The notes beneath the pieces are model-generated. The model was not told the origin of the DNA. It saw nothing but the letters and a program-made list of their open reading frames with translations, and ran no database searches. From positions 310,001 through 374,000 of the forward strand of contig CAVPGR010000002.1 of NCBI GenBank assembly GCA_963704035.1: 64,000 nucleotides of DNA, given 5' to 3'. The translations under genes and the position numbers were made by a program. This stretch comes from JAOSJL01 sp963704035. GTDB lineage: Bacteria > Actinomycetota > Acidimicrobiia > IMCC26256 > JAOSJL01. Positions 51,387 through 59,076 of the stretch are shown here, in pieces (the stretch's first letter is position 1; each line of letters starts with the position of its first letter).

Positions 51387-52797
51387 ATGCCGAAGGTGTG
51401 GATGCGACGCTTCGCCCTGCTGGTCGTGGCCGTCATGGCCCTGGCTGCGTGTTCGAGTGGGAGCGACTCGAGCGGTGACGGTGGAGGAGGAGGGTTCCGA
51501 CGCAGGTGACTGCCCGGTCGGCGCCGTCGACGACGCCGGCGGGACGACCGAGATCGAGTTCTGGCACACGATGACCGATGCCAACCTCGAGACCCTCGAG
51601 GCGCTCGTCGCCGACTACAACGCGTCGCAGAGCGCCGTCAAGGTCACGGCGGTCTATCAGGGCACCTACGCGGAGAACCTCCGCAAGTACACGACAGCCG
51701 TGCGCGGCGACGGCGATCTGCCCGATCTCATCCAACTCGAGGACACCGCGACCCAGACGATGATCGACAGCGGGACCGTCGTGCCGGCACAGGCGTGTGT
51801 CGACGCGGCCGACTACGACACGTCCGACTACATCCAGAAGACCCTCGACTTCTACACCGTGAACGACGTGCTCTACCCGATGCCCTGGAACGTGTCGAAC
51901 CTGCTGCTCTACTACAACAAGCAGGCCTTCGAGGCTGCGGGGCTCGACCCGGAGGTGGCTCCGCGCACGCTCACCGACATCCGTGAGGCCTCCCAGGCCA
52001 TCGTGGACGCCGACGCGGCGAAGGCAGGCTTCGCCCTCAAGCTCGACCCGTGGTGGCTCGAGCAGATGACGGCGTCGGTGGGCGAGGAGTTCGTGAACAA
52101 CGAGAACGGTCGCGCCGAGCGCGCCACGGAGGCCACCTTCGACAACGACGCGGGTCTCGAGGTGTACCAGTGGATGCAGGACATGGTCGATGACGGGCTG
52201 GCGTCGAACACCGGCAGCCCCGAAGGCGGCAACTTCGACAATCTCATCTCGATCGGTACGGCCGAAGCTGCGATGACGATGGACACGAGCGCCAGCCTGG
52301 GGACCATCCGGGACGTGCTCGCCTCGGGTGACTTCCCGAACGTGACGTTGGGGGTGGGGCCCCGGGCGAACCTCGAGGGCGAGGAGCTGAACGCAGTCGT
52401 GGCCGGAGGAGCCAACTACATCATCAACGAGGGCTCACCCGCCCAACAGGACGCCGCCTGGCAGTTCCAGACATGGCTCAACGAGCCTGAGCAGCAGGCC
52501 ACGTGGGCCGTCGGCACGGGATACATCCCGATCCGCAAGTCGTCGGCCGACCTCCCCGAGATCCAGGAGCTCTGGGCATCTGAGCCGGAGTTCAAGGTGG
52601 CCTACGACCAGTTGCTCGGCGGCGAGAGCAACGTCGCGACGGCGGGGCCGGTGATCGGCCCGTACCGCGAGGTACGTGACGCGATCATCGCCTCGTTCGA
52701 GCGCATGCTCGGTGAGGGCGCGACGCCGGAGGATTCGATCGCCGCGGCTTCATCCGAGGCGGACTCGATCATCCAGGAGTACAACGACCTGAATTGA
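51387..52797 (+). CDS. Extracellular solute-binding lipoprotein, UgpB-like (frameshifted)
   Basis: About 469 residues after correction. The ATG at 51387 starts a lipoprotein signal with lipobox LAAC (Cys22) and a Gly/Ser linker. The frame then breaks at GGG 51492-51494. Dropping one G joins GDGGGGGS to DAGDCPVGAVDDAGGTTEIEFWHTMTD. The body is a family-1 binding protein (ADYNASQSAVKVTAVYQGTYAE, DLPDLIQLEDTATQT, YPMPWNVSNLLLYYNKQAFEAAGLD) similar to UgpB, which binds glycerophosphodiesters or oligosaccharides. It completes the ABC importer. Confidence 0.88.
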
Positions 52798-52892
52798 GGC
52801 GTGCCGGGGGAGCTGAGTGTTCTGTCCGCGTGGGATGGGTGCATGCCTCACCCCCGGAGGGACAGAATTGAGGCGTGCCGGGGAGCTGAGGC
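52791..52892. repeat. Direct repeat flanking a terminator-like hairpin
   Basis: GAATTGAGGCGTGCCGGGG... occurs at 52791-52817 and again at 52866-52891, about 26 bp, nearly identical and differing by one G. Between them TTCTGTCC (52820-52827) and GGACAGAA (52860-52867) are inverted, and GGGTG...CACCC forms an inner stem. The first copy contains the binding-protein stop codon. The hairpin could terminate both convergent genes. Confidence 0.6.
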
Positions 52893-52907
52893 GTGCCGAC
52901 GCTCGCG

Positions 52908-54041
52908 TCACCGGGTGAGGATCGTGACGCCTGCGTTGGCGCCACGACCCACGGTGTGCCCGAGCGCGACGCGGGCGCCGTCGATCTGCCGTGGGCCCGC
53001 GGTGCCCCGTAGCTGATACGTGAGCTCGACGACCTGGCCGAGAGCGGAGGCGCCGAGCGGTTCGCCTTTGGACAGCAGCCCGCCGCTGGGATTCACCGGA
53101 AGCGGCCCACCGAGGTGGGTGTGCCTCGCGTCGATCCACGCCGCGGCCTCGCCGGGCGGGCACAGTCGCAACTCCTCGTAGCAGAGCAGCTCACGGGCTG
53201 AGTCGGTGTCCTGGCACTCGACGACATCGAGATCTCCCGGCCCCACACCGGCCGCCTCGTAGGCGGCGTCGGCCGCGAGGGTCGTGGGAGCGGGGATTCT
53301 GTCGTCGACCAGGCCGGCGAGGGGCGTCGCCTCGCCGAGCACGCTTCCGGGAAGGTGCGAGCGGACCTCGGCCGCAGTCAGACGGATCTCGCCGTCGGCC
53401 CCCGAGGCCCTCCGGAGAACGAGTGCCGCGGCTCCTTCGTTGGGTGAGCACAGCATGAAGAGTGTCAAGGGGTCGCAGACCATCGTGGATGCGAGAACCT
53501 GCTCGCGGGTGACGGCCTCGCGGTACATCGCGTCGGGGTTTCGAACGCCGTTGTCGTGGTTCTTCACCGACACCTCGGCGAGGTGTTCGCGGGTCACACC
53601 CGAGGTCTCCATCAGCCGTCGTGCTCGAAGCGCGAAGTAGGCCGGGGTCGCGGCAAGGCCGGCTTCTTCCCGCCACGGCTCGAAAAAGGACGAGCGGATG
53701 ATGCCCGCCGACATCTTCTCCATTCCGAAGACGAGAACAGTGTCGTGGCGTCCCGAGCGAATCGACTCCGCCGCGAGGGAGAGGGCGGCTCCGCCGCTGG
53801 CGCATCCCGCCTCCACCGTGTAGATCGGCATGCCGGTCATCCCGAGCGAGCCCAGCACCTTGTGGGCCGCGGCGACGCCCGAGTAGACCGACGCGCAGAA
53901 CGCGGCGTCGAAGCCGGAGTGCGCGAGCTCGGCGTCGAGGAGCGCAGCGCGCACCGCAGAGGCGCCGAGATCGGTCACGGACATTCCTTCGAAGCGTCCG
54001 AAGGCGTGGAGACCGGTCCCGGCGACGGCCACGTCGTTCAT
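52908..54041 (-). CDS. SCP2/lipid-transfer-type thiolase
   Basis: Thiolase-like protein of 377 residues with the acyl cysteine in VEAGCASGGAALS (near 80), the HDNGVRNPDAMYREAVT segment and the C-terminal NPSGGLLSKGEPLGASALGQ motif of SCP-x/lipid-transfer thiolases. Members of this family usually work with a DUF35 partner, encoded immediately upstream with a 4-base overlap (ATGA). The pair probably performs retro-aldol or thiolytic cleavage of a bulky acyl-CoA. The ATG at 54041 lies in a 15-bp direct repeat. Confidence 0.88.
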   Translation of the reverse strand: MNDVAVAGTGLHAFGRFEGMSVTDLGASAVRAALLDAELAHSGFDAAFCASVYSGVAAAHKVLGSLGMTGMPIYTVEAGCASGGAALSLAAESIRSGRHDTVLVFGMEKMSAGIIRSSFFEPWREEAGLAATPAYFALRARRLMETSGVTREHLAEVSVKNHDNGVRNPDAMYREAVTREQVLASTMVCDPLTLFMLCSPNEGAAALVLRRASGADGEIRLTAAEVRSHLPGSVLGEATPLAGLVDDRIPAPTTLAADAAYEAAGVGPGDLDVVECQDTDSARELLCYEELRLCPPGEAAAWIDARHTHLGGPLPVNPSGGLLSKGEPLGASALGQVVELTYQLRGTAGPRQIDGARVALGHTVGRGANAGVTILTR

Positions 54042-54066
54042 GATTCGACCGTTCGTGATTCGACCG
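54037..54066 (-). repeat. 15-bp tandem repeat at the thiolase start
   Basis: TTCATGATTCGACCG (54037-54051) is followed by TTCGTGATTCGACCG (54052-54066), one mismatch in 15. The unit contains the start ATG on the minus strand. Confidence 0.75.
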
Positions 54067-54471
54067 GCGCGTAGGCGTAGGTCTGCACGACACGATCCTC
54101 GTCGTCGGTGTGGAGATCGTCGACAACGAGGCGCATCGCCATGCCCGCCGTGAGTCGGTCGTGGGTCGGACTCCGTCAGGCGTGTCACGATCCGGATACC
54201 CGCCTCGAGTTCGACGACACCGAACCCGAAGGGCACCGGCCCGCCGGTATCCGGGTGGCTCGCGCAGTACCGAGGTCCAGGTCCACAGGGAGGCCTCGCC
54301 GTCGAGAAGCTCCTGGGTGACGGTCGTGGTGGCGCAGTAGGGACATGTGGACTGCTGGGGGAAGTGCAGCCGTTCACAGTCGTTGCAGCGGCCGGTGATG
54401 AGGAGCGGCGTGCCACCCTCCACGATGGCGAACAAGCCGTCGCGTACCGGAAACGTGTCGGACACTCTCAT
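54038..54471 (-). CDS. DUF35 OB-fold zinc-ribbon protein (two frameshifts)
   Basis: About 143 residues after correction. The N-terminal zinc ribbon (GRCNDC, then CPYC) precedes an OB fold (LWTWTSVLREPPGY, then GPVPFGFGVVELEAGIRI, then GMAMRLVVDDLH). Two CC runs near 54262 and 54168 have one base too many. Correcting them gives a single frame ending TYAYAPVESRTVES and a stop overlapping the thiolase ATG. DUF35 proteins are obligate partners of SCP-x thiolases and hydratases (ChsH2, BbsA). ATG at 54471 overlaps the CaiB stop. Confidence 0.78.
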
Positions 54472-55715
54472 GATCCGGCCTGGTGTGGCGGAGCGGTGGC
54501 GATCACACCGTCGCGCTCGAGCTCGGCGAGTGTCGTGTCGTCGAGATCGGGGAGCTCGCCGAGAACAGCTCGCGTATCGGCGCCGAGAAGCGGTGCCCCG
54601 TCGGGAGTCGACACGTTTCCACCGACGAACCGGGGAAACGGCGCCTGCTGCCGGACCTCGCCCAGAACGGGGTCGTCGACGTCCACCAGGTCGCCACGGG
54701 CGATCATGTGCGGGTCGGCGAAGATGTCGGCTGCCGTGTAGGCGGTCGCCACCGGCACATCTTCCGCGATGCACCGCTGCTCGATCTCGTGCGCGGTGAG
54801 TGTGCGCGTCCACTCCGCGACGAGGCCGTTGATCTCGTCGCCGTTGTGTGCCCGGCGCGCGAGTGTTGCGAAGCGATCATCATCGGCGAGATCGGAACGA
54901 CGCATCGCCCGGCAGAGTCGCGCGAAGTTGGCGTCCGAGCCGGCGACGATGCACACGTAGCGCCCGTCGGCGGTCGGGTAGTTGTCGAGCGGGGCGGAGT
55001 TGTCGAGCCGGTTGCCCTGGCGGTTCCGGACCGTTCCCAACCGGTCGTACGCGGCGAGTGTCCATTCGAGAACCCGCAGGACCGAGCCGTACAGCGCGGC
55101 GTCGATCACGGCGCCCGTACCGGACCCGGAACGACCGCTCTCTCCGGAGGAGTCACGCGCGTAGAGAGCAGCGGTGGCGGCCTGAGCGGCGAACACCCCG
55201 GTGAGATAGTCCGAGATCGTCACTCCGGGCCGGACGGGCGGACGGTCGGGATCGCCGGTGAGGTGCAGGAGGCCGCCATAGCCGATCCCGAGGCGGTCCA
55301 GGCCCGGACGTGTAGCCGACGGTCCGTCCTGGCCGAACACGGAGATCCGTACGGTGACGAGGTGGCTCGGCAGACGGTCAGGGCTGAGGTTCCACCTCTC
55401 GAGGGTTCCCGGGCGGAAGTTCTCGACGAGAACGTCTGCGGTCTCGGCGAGATCCCGGACGATCTCCTGGCCGCGCTCCTCTCGGAGGTCCACCGCCACG
55501 CTGCGTCGACCGCGACCCTCGACGGCCCAGAAGAGGGAATAGCCGTCCTCGAAGGGGCCGATCTCGCGCATGAAGTCGCCCGTGCCGGGCTGTTCGATCT
55601 TGATGACCTCCGCGCCTTGCTCACCGAGCAGACCCGCGGAAAAGGGTGCCGCGATGCGCGTCCCGAGGTCGAGGACGCGGAGTCCTGCCAGGGGTCCGCT
55701 GTCGGTGGCGGCCAC
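54468..55715 (-). CDS. CaiB/BaiF-type CoA-transferase
   Basis: Type III CoA-transferase of 415 residues with LRVLDLGTRIAAPFSAGLLGEQGAEVIKIEQPGTGD at the start, the catalytic-Asp region LLHLTGDPD in the usual fold and the ADVLVENFRPGTLERW motif. It moves CoA between carboxylic acids, or acts as a racemase in the AMACR branch. The start lies directly after the enoyl-CoA hydratase stop and the end overlaps DUF35, so it is in a five-gene operon running from 57773 to 52908. Confidence 0.9.
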   Translation of the reverse strand: MAATDSGPLAGLRVLDLGTRIAAPFSAGLLGEQGAEVIKIEQPGTGDFMREIGPFEDGYSLFWAVEGRGRRSVAVDLREERGQEIVRDLAETADVLVENFRPGTLERWNLSPDRLPSHLVTVRISVFGQDGPSATRPGLDRLGIGYGGLLHLTGDPDRPPVRPGVTISDYLTGVFAAQAATAALYARDSSGESGRSGSGTGAVIDAALYGSVLRVLEWTLAAYDRLGTVRNRQGNRLDNSAPLDNYPTADGRYVCIVAGSDANFARLCRAMRRSDLADDDRFATLARRAHNGDEINGLVAEWTRTLTAHEIEQRCIAEDVPVATAYTAADIFADPHMIARGDLVDVDDPVLGEVRQQAPFPRFVGGNVSTPDGAPLLGADTRAVLGELPDLDDTTLAELERDGVIATAPPHQAGS

Positions 55716-56555
55716 TCAGTCGGCGTCCTGTGGGGGCGATCCGCGGCGTTGTTCGTCGCGGACGTGTTCCAGGTCAGACCCGTCGCCGCGCACTCTCGCC
55801 GCGTCGAGCGCCGCATCGGTGTTGCTCACGAACTGGTGGACCATGAAGTGGTACTTCCACGACTGTCGCTTGCCCTGGAGTTCGGTGGCGTGATTGATGG
55901 TGGCCTTGACGGCCTGGGCCGTGACCGGCGGCACGAGTGCCACCTCGTCGGCCATCGCGCGCGCGGCCGAGGCCAGATCGGCGCGGGCAACGACGCGGTT
56001 GACCAGACCGAGACGCCTCGCTTCGTCGGCGTCGAGCGTCTGGGCACACAACAGGAACTCCTTCGCCTGGCGTGCCCCCAGCTCCCACGGCTCGACCAGG
56101 AGCTCGACACCCACTCCGCTCATTCGCAGTACCGGGTTCGAGAAGCGTGCGTCGTCGGCCGCCACGATGAGGTCGCACATCGCCGCCAGCATCAGCCCCG
56201 CCGCGCTGCACGCACCGGCCACCGCCGCGATCGTGGGTTTGCGGAAGTCGTGGATCCGTACGCAGCGGTCGTAGTACATGACCTGTTCGTGGCGGAGCTT
56301 GCCCTCCGGTGTGTCGCGCATGGCCGCCCACTCGTCGGTACCGCCCAGGATCTCCTTGAGGTCGTGGCCGGCCGAGAAGTGCTTGCCGGCGCCCGTGAGG
56401 ATCACGACCCGCACGGAGTCGTCGGCGTCGGCTCGGTCGAACGCTGCGTCGAGTTCGTCGAGCAGAGCGGAGTTCTGCGCGTTCGCGGCCTCGGGTCGGT
56501 TCAGCATGATCGTGGCGACCGCTCCGTCGACGTCGTAGCGCACCGGTGAACTCAT
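55716..56555 (-). CDS. Enoyl-CoA hydratase/isomerase
   Basis: Crotonase-fold protein of 279 residues. The oxyanion-hole segments are FSAGHDLKEI near 60 and AGACSAAGLMLAAMCDLIVAADDARF near 110. The usual hydratase glutamates are not clear in the second segment, so isomerase or another crotonase reaction is possible. It overlaps the preceding dehydrogenase stop (ATGA at 56552-56555) and is followed without a gap by CaiB. The C-terminus is extended and charged. Confidence 0.88.
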   Translation of the reverse strand: MSSPVRYDVDGAVATIMLNRPEAANAQNSALLDELDAAFDRADADDSVRVVILTGAGKHFSAGHDLKEILGGTDEWAAMRDTPEGKLRHEQVMYYDRCVRIHDFRKPTIAAVAGACSAAGLMLAAMCDLIVAADDARFSNPVLRMSGVGVELLVEPWELGARQAKEFLLCAQTLDADEARRLGLVNRVVARADLASAARAMADEVALVPPVTAQAVKATINHATELQGKRQSWKYHFMVHQFVSNTDAALDAARVRGDGSDLEHVRDEQRRGSPPQDAD

Positions 56556-57773
56556 GACGCGATCTCCCTGGCGGTCGGCGGTGTCTGCTTCGGACGTGGC
56601 TCGCGCGGCAGACCGAGGACCCGCTCGCCGATGACGTTGCGTTGGATCTCGTTCGTGCCCGCCCAGATCGATGACGCCTTGTAGTACAGCCAGGAGCGTT
56701 GCCAGGCTCCGCCACCGGGGTTGTGGGCCGCGTCGAGCCACAGGGCAGCAGCCGGGCCGAGGACGGTCATCACCGTGTCGTGGAGGCGTTTCGACATCTC
56801 GCTCCAGTACAGCTTCAGTTGGCTTCCCTCTGGTCCGGGGGGCAGTCCTCGGGCGATCTTGGACAGGGTGCGCCAGTTGTGCAGGCGGAACAGGCGGACC
56901 TCCACGAAAGGCCTGTGCCAGGCGCGCCCTGAGCCGGTGGTCGTCGAAGGCTCCACGGTCGAGCGCGAGCCGCAGCAGTTCCTCGAGTAGCTGCATGTGG
57001 ATGACGAGTTGGCGCGGGTTCACGCCACGTTCGTGTGACAGGGTGGAATTGGCGACTCTCCAGCCGTCGTTCTCGGCGCCGATCAGCCGATCGTGTGGAA
57101 CGAAGACGCCGTCGAGAAAGACCTCGTTGAACTCGGCTTCGTCGGTGATCTGTCGAAGGGGCCGCACGACGACGCCGGGATCCCGCATGTCGACGACGAG
57201 GTAGGAGATGCCTCGGTGCTTCGGAGCGTCGGGGTCGGTGCGCGCGAGACAGACGCCCCACGTCGCGTACTGCGCATAGCTCGTCCAGACCTTCTGGCCT
57301 TCGAGGTGCCAACCACCGTCGACCGGTCGCGCGCGGGTGGACACCGAGGCCAGGTCGCTCCCCGCACCCGGCTCACTGAAGAGCTGACACCAGATCTCGT
57401 GTGCCGAAAGGATGTGGGGGAGCCACCGGTTCTTCTGGGTGTCGGTCCCGTTCGCCAGGAGCGTCGGTCCGACCAGGTTGATGCCGATCCTCCCCACGAG
57501 CTCGGGCGCCCGGGCACGGGCGAGCTCCTCGGTGACGATGAAGTGCTCCACCGCCCCAGCCCCCCGACCGCCGTAGGTCTCGGGCCACGCCACACCCACC
57601 CATCGACTCTCCGCCAGCGCCGCCTGCCAGCGTCGGCCGAAGGCCACCTCCTCGTCGAGGGTGGCGAAGCGGGGAGGAAGACCTGACCCGTACTCCCAGG
57701 GCAGGTTGTCGCGGAGCCACTCCCGCACCTCGGCGCGGAGCCGGGCTTCATCGGGGGTGGAGCTCAGGTCCAT
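56552..57773 (-). CDS. Acyl-CoA dehydrogenase, long partner type (frameshifted)
   Basis: About 406 residues after correction. The frame breaks at AAA 56907-56909 (minus-strand TTT). Dropping one T reads LAQAFVEVRLFRLHNWRTL. Motifs include CQLFSEPGAGSDLAS, GQKVWTSYAQYATWG and the terminal AGTNEIQRNVIGERVLGLPRE. It heads the operon that continues with hydratase, CaiB, DUF35 and thiolase. It is divergent from a shorter dehydrogenase at 57902, repeating the arrangement at 42-44.5 kb. Upstream is a 14-bp triple repeat with TACGAT -10 elements. Confidence 0.87.
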
Positions 57774-57780
57774 CGGCGCC

Positions 57781-57821
57781 GATCGTAGGCGAGCGATCGT
57801 AGGCGAGCGATCGTCGGCGAG
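57781..57821 (-). repeat. Triple 14-bp repeat carrying -10 elements
   Basis: GATCGTAGGCGAGC occurs at 57781-57794 and 57795-57808, with a third, GATCGTCGGCGAG, at 57809-57821. On the minus strand the first two copies contain TACGAT. The nearer one ends 8 bases before the ATG at 57773, so the repeat may duplicate a leaderless promoter. Confidence 0.7.
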
Positions 57822-57901
57822 ACTGCGAACCGCTGATCGGCTGCTGATGCCTCAGCTTGCGCTTGCGAGGGTGGGTGCCAGGCACCAACCTCTAGGCCGC
57901 C

Positions 57902-59008
57902 ATGGACTTCGAGTTGAACGACGACCAGATCGCCCTGCGTGAGGGGGCCGCGGACCTGCTCCACGGTCGGGCCGACATCCAGGCGGTCCGTCGGGCCGCC
58001 GAGGCCGGGGGCCTGGACAGCGATCTCTTCGCCGCCATGGTCGAGCAGGGGTGGACCGGACTGCTCGTTCCCGAGGACGAAGGTGGTCTGGGCCTCGGTG
58101 TCGTGGAGGCGGCGGTCGTGCTCGAAGAGGCCGGCCGTCATCTGGCTCCGGTCCCTCTACTGCCGACACTGCTCGCGATCGAGGTGCTCCGGTCGGCGCG
58201 AGCAGCGGGCGTGGCTGATCTCGACTCCTGGATTTCGTCCCTGGTCACAGGTGATCTGCTCGGTGCCGTCGCCTGGAACCCCGAGCCCGCGGGGCTGATG
58301 GCAACTTCTGACGAGATCCCGCTCCTGACCGGACGTTCCACCCCCACGGTCGGCGCGCCGTCGGCCGGCGTTGTGGTCGTCGTGGCACTTTCCTCGGAGA
58401 CCGGTTCCCGTGCCCTCTACGCCGTTGATCTCGACGAAGTCGGACGTCCCGAACCCGAACCGGCGATGGACCGGACGCGCCAGGTCGGCTGGCTGGAGTT
58501 CGACGGAACGCCGTCCGTGCGGATCGGCGACGAGCGAGCAGCCGACGCGGCTCTCGACCTGGGTGCGGCGCTCACGTCGGCGGAGATGCTGGGAGCGGCC
58601 TCAGCGGTTCTCGAGATGTCGGTGGACTACGCGAAGGAGCGCGTGCAGTTCGGTCGGCCGATCGGCAGCTTCCAGGCGGTCAAGCATCGTTGCGCCGACA
58701 TGCTCGTCGACGTCGAGGGGATGCGTTCCACCGCGTACTGGTCGGCGTGGTGTCTGGGTGCCGACGACCCGGAGGCGTCGGTGGCGGCTTCGACGGCCAA
58801 GATCTGGTGTTCCGACGCCGCGAAGCGCGTGATGGACTCGGGACTCCAGGTGCACGGAGGCATCGGGTTCACCTGGGAGCACGACCTGCACCTCTTCCTG
58901 AAGCGGTCGCACCTCGATCAGGTCTCCTTCGGCGACGCCGACCACCACCGCCAACGCCTGGCCACGATGCTGCGTTCACGCGTGGAAGCCGGTGAGCCTG
59001 TCCTCTGA
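57902..59008 (+). CDS. Acyl-CoA dehydrogenase, short partner type
   Basis: A 368-residue dehydrogenase-family protein beginning MDFELNDDQIALREGA. The C-terminal domain retains YAKERVQFGRPIGSFQAVKHRCADML and GLQVHGGIGFTWEHDLHLFLKRSHLDQ. The GTTQVQ-type ending is missing, as in the protein at 43444-44538, which it resembles closely. It is probably the second chain of a heterotetramer with the divergent gene at 56552-57773. The ATG at 57902 has no ribosome site. Confidence 0.88.
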   Translation: MDFELNDDQIALREGAADLLHGRADIQAVRRAAEAGGLDSDLFAAMVEQGWTGLLVPEDEGGLGLGVVEAAVVLEEAGRHLAPVPLLPTLLAIEVLRSARAAGVADLDSWISSLVTGDLLGAVAWNPEPAGLMATSDEIPLLTGRSTPTVGAPSAGVVVVVALSSETGSRALYAVDLDEVGRPEPEPAMDRTRQVGWLEFDGTPSVRIGDERAADAALDLGAALTSAEMLGAASAVLEMSVDYAKERVQFGRPIGSFQAVKHRCADMLVDVEGMRSTAYWSAWCLGADDPEASVAASTAKIWCSDAAKRVMDSGLQVHGGIGFTWEHDLHLFLKRSHLDQVSFGDADHHRQRLATMLRSRVEAGEPVL

Positions 59009-59010
59009 GC

Positions 59011-59058
59011 ATGATGCGTCCGTGGCGCGCGCGATAGCGCGCGCCACGGACGCATCAT
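59011..59058. terminator. 48-bp perfect hairpin between convergent genes
   Basis: Two 22-base arms (59011-59032 and 59037-59058) are perfectly complementary around the tetranucleotide GATA. The arms begin ATGATGCGTCC and continue into alternating GC. It starts 3 bases after one stop and ends 18 bases before the opposite stop. No T tract follows. It may stop both transcripts or be a mobile palindromic element. Confidence 0.75.
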
Positions 59059-59076
59059 CACGGTTCGGCAGAATCG

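Noticed and set aside
23368..54262. Programmed +1 frameshifting as a shared mechanism
   Set aside because: Five breaks follow GGG codons, which looked suggestive, but every break is explained by one miscounted base in a homopolymer and no common slippery site or stimulator is visible.
54483..56549. Long open frame (688 codons) on the + strand
   Set aside because: Antisense shadow of CaiB and the enoyl-CoA hydratase, both of which have clear family motifs.
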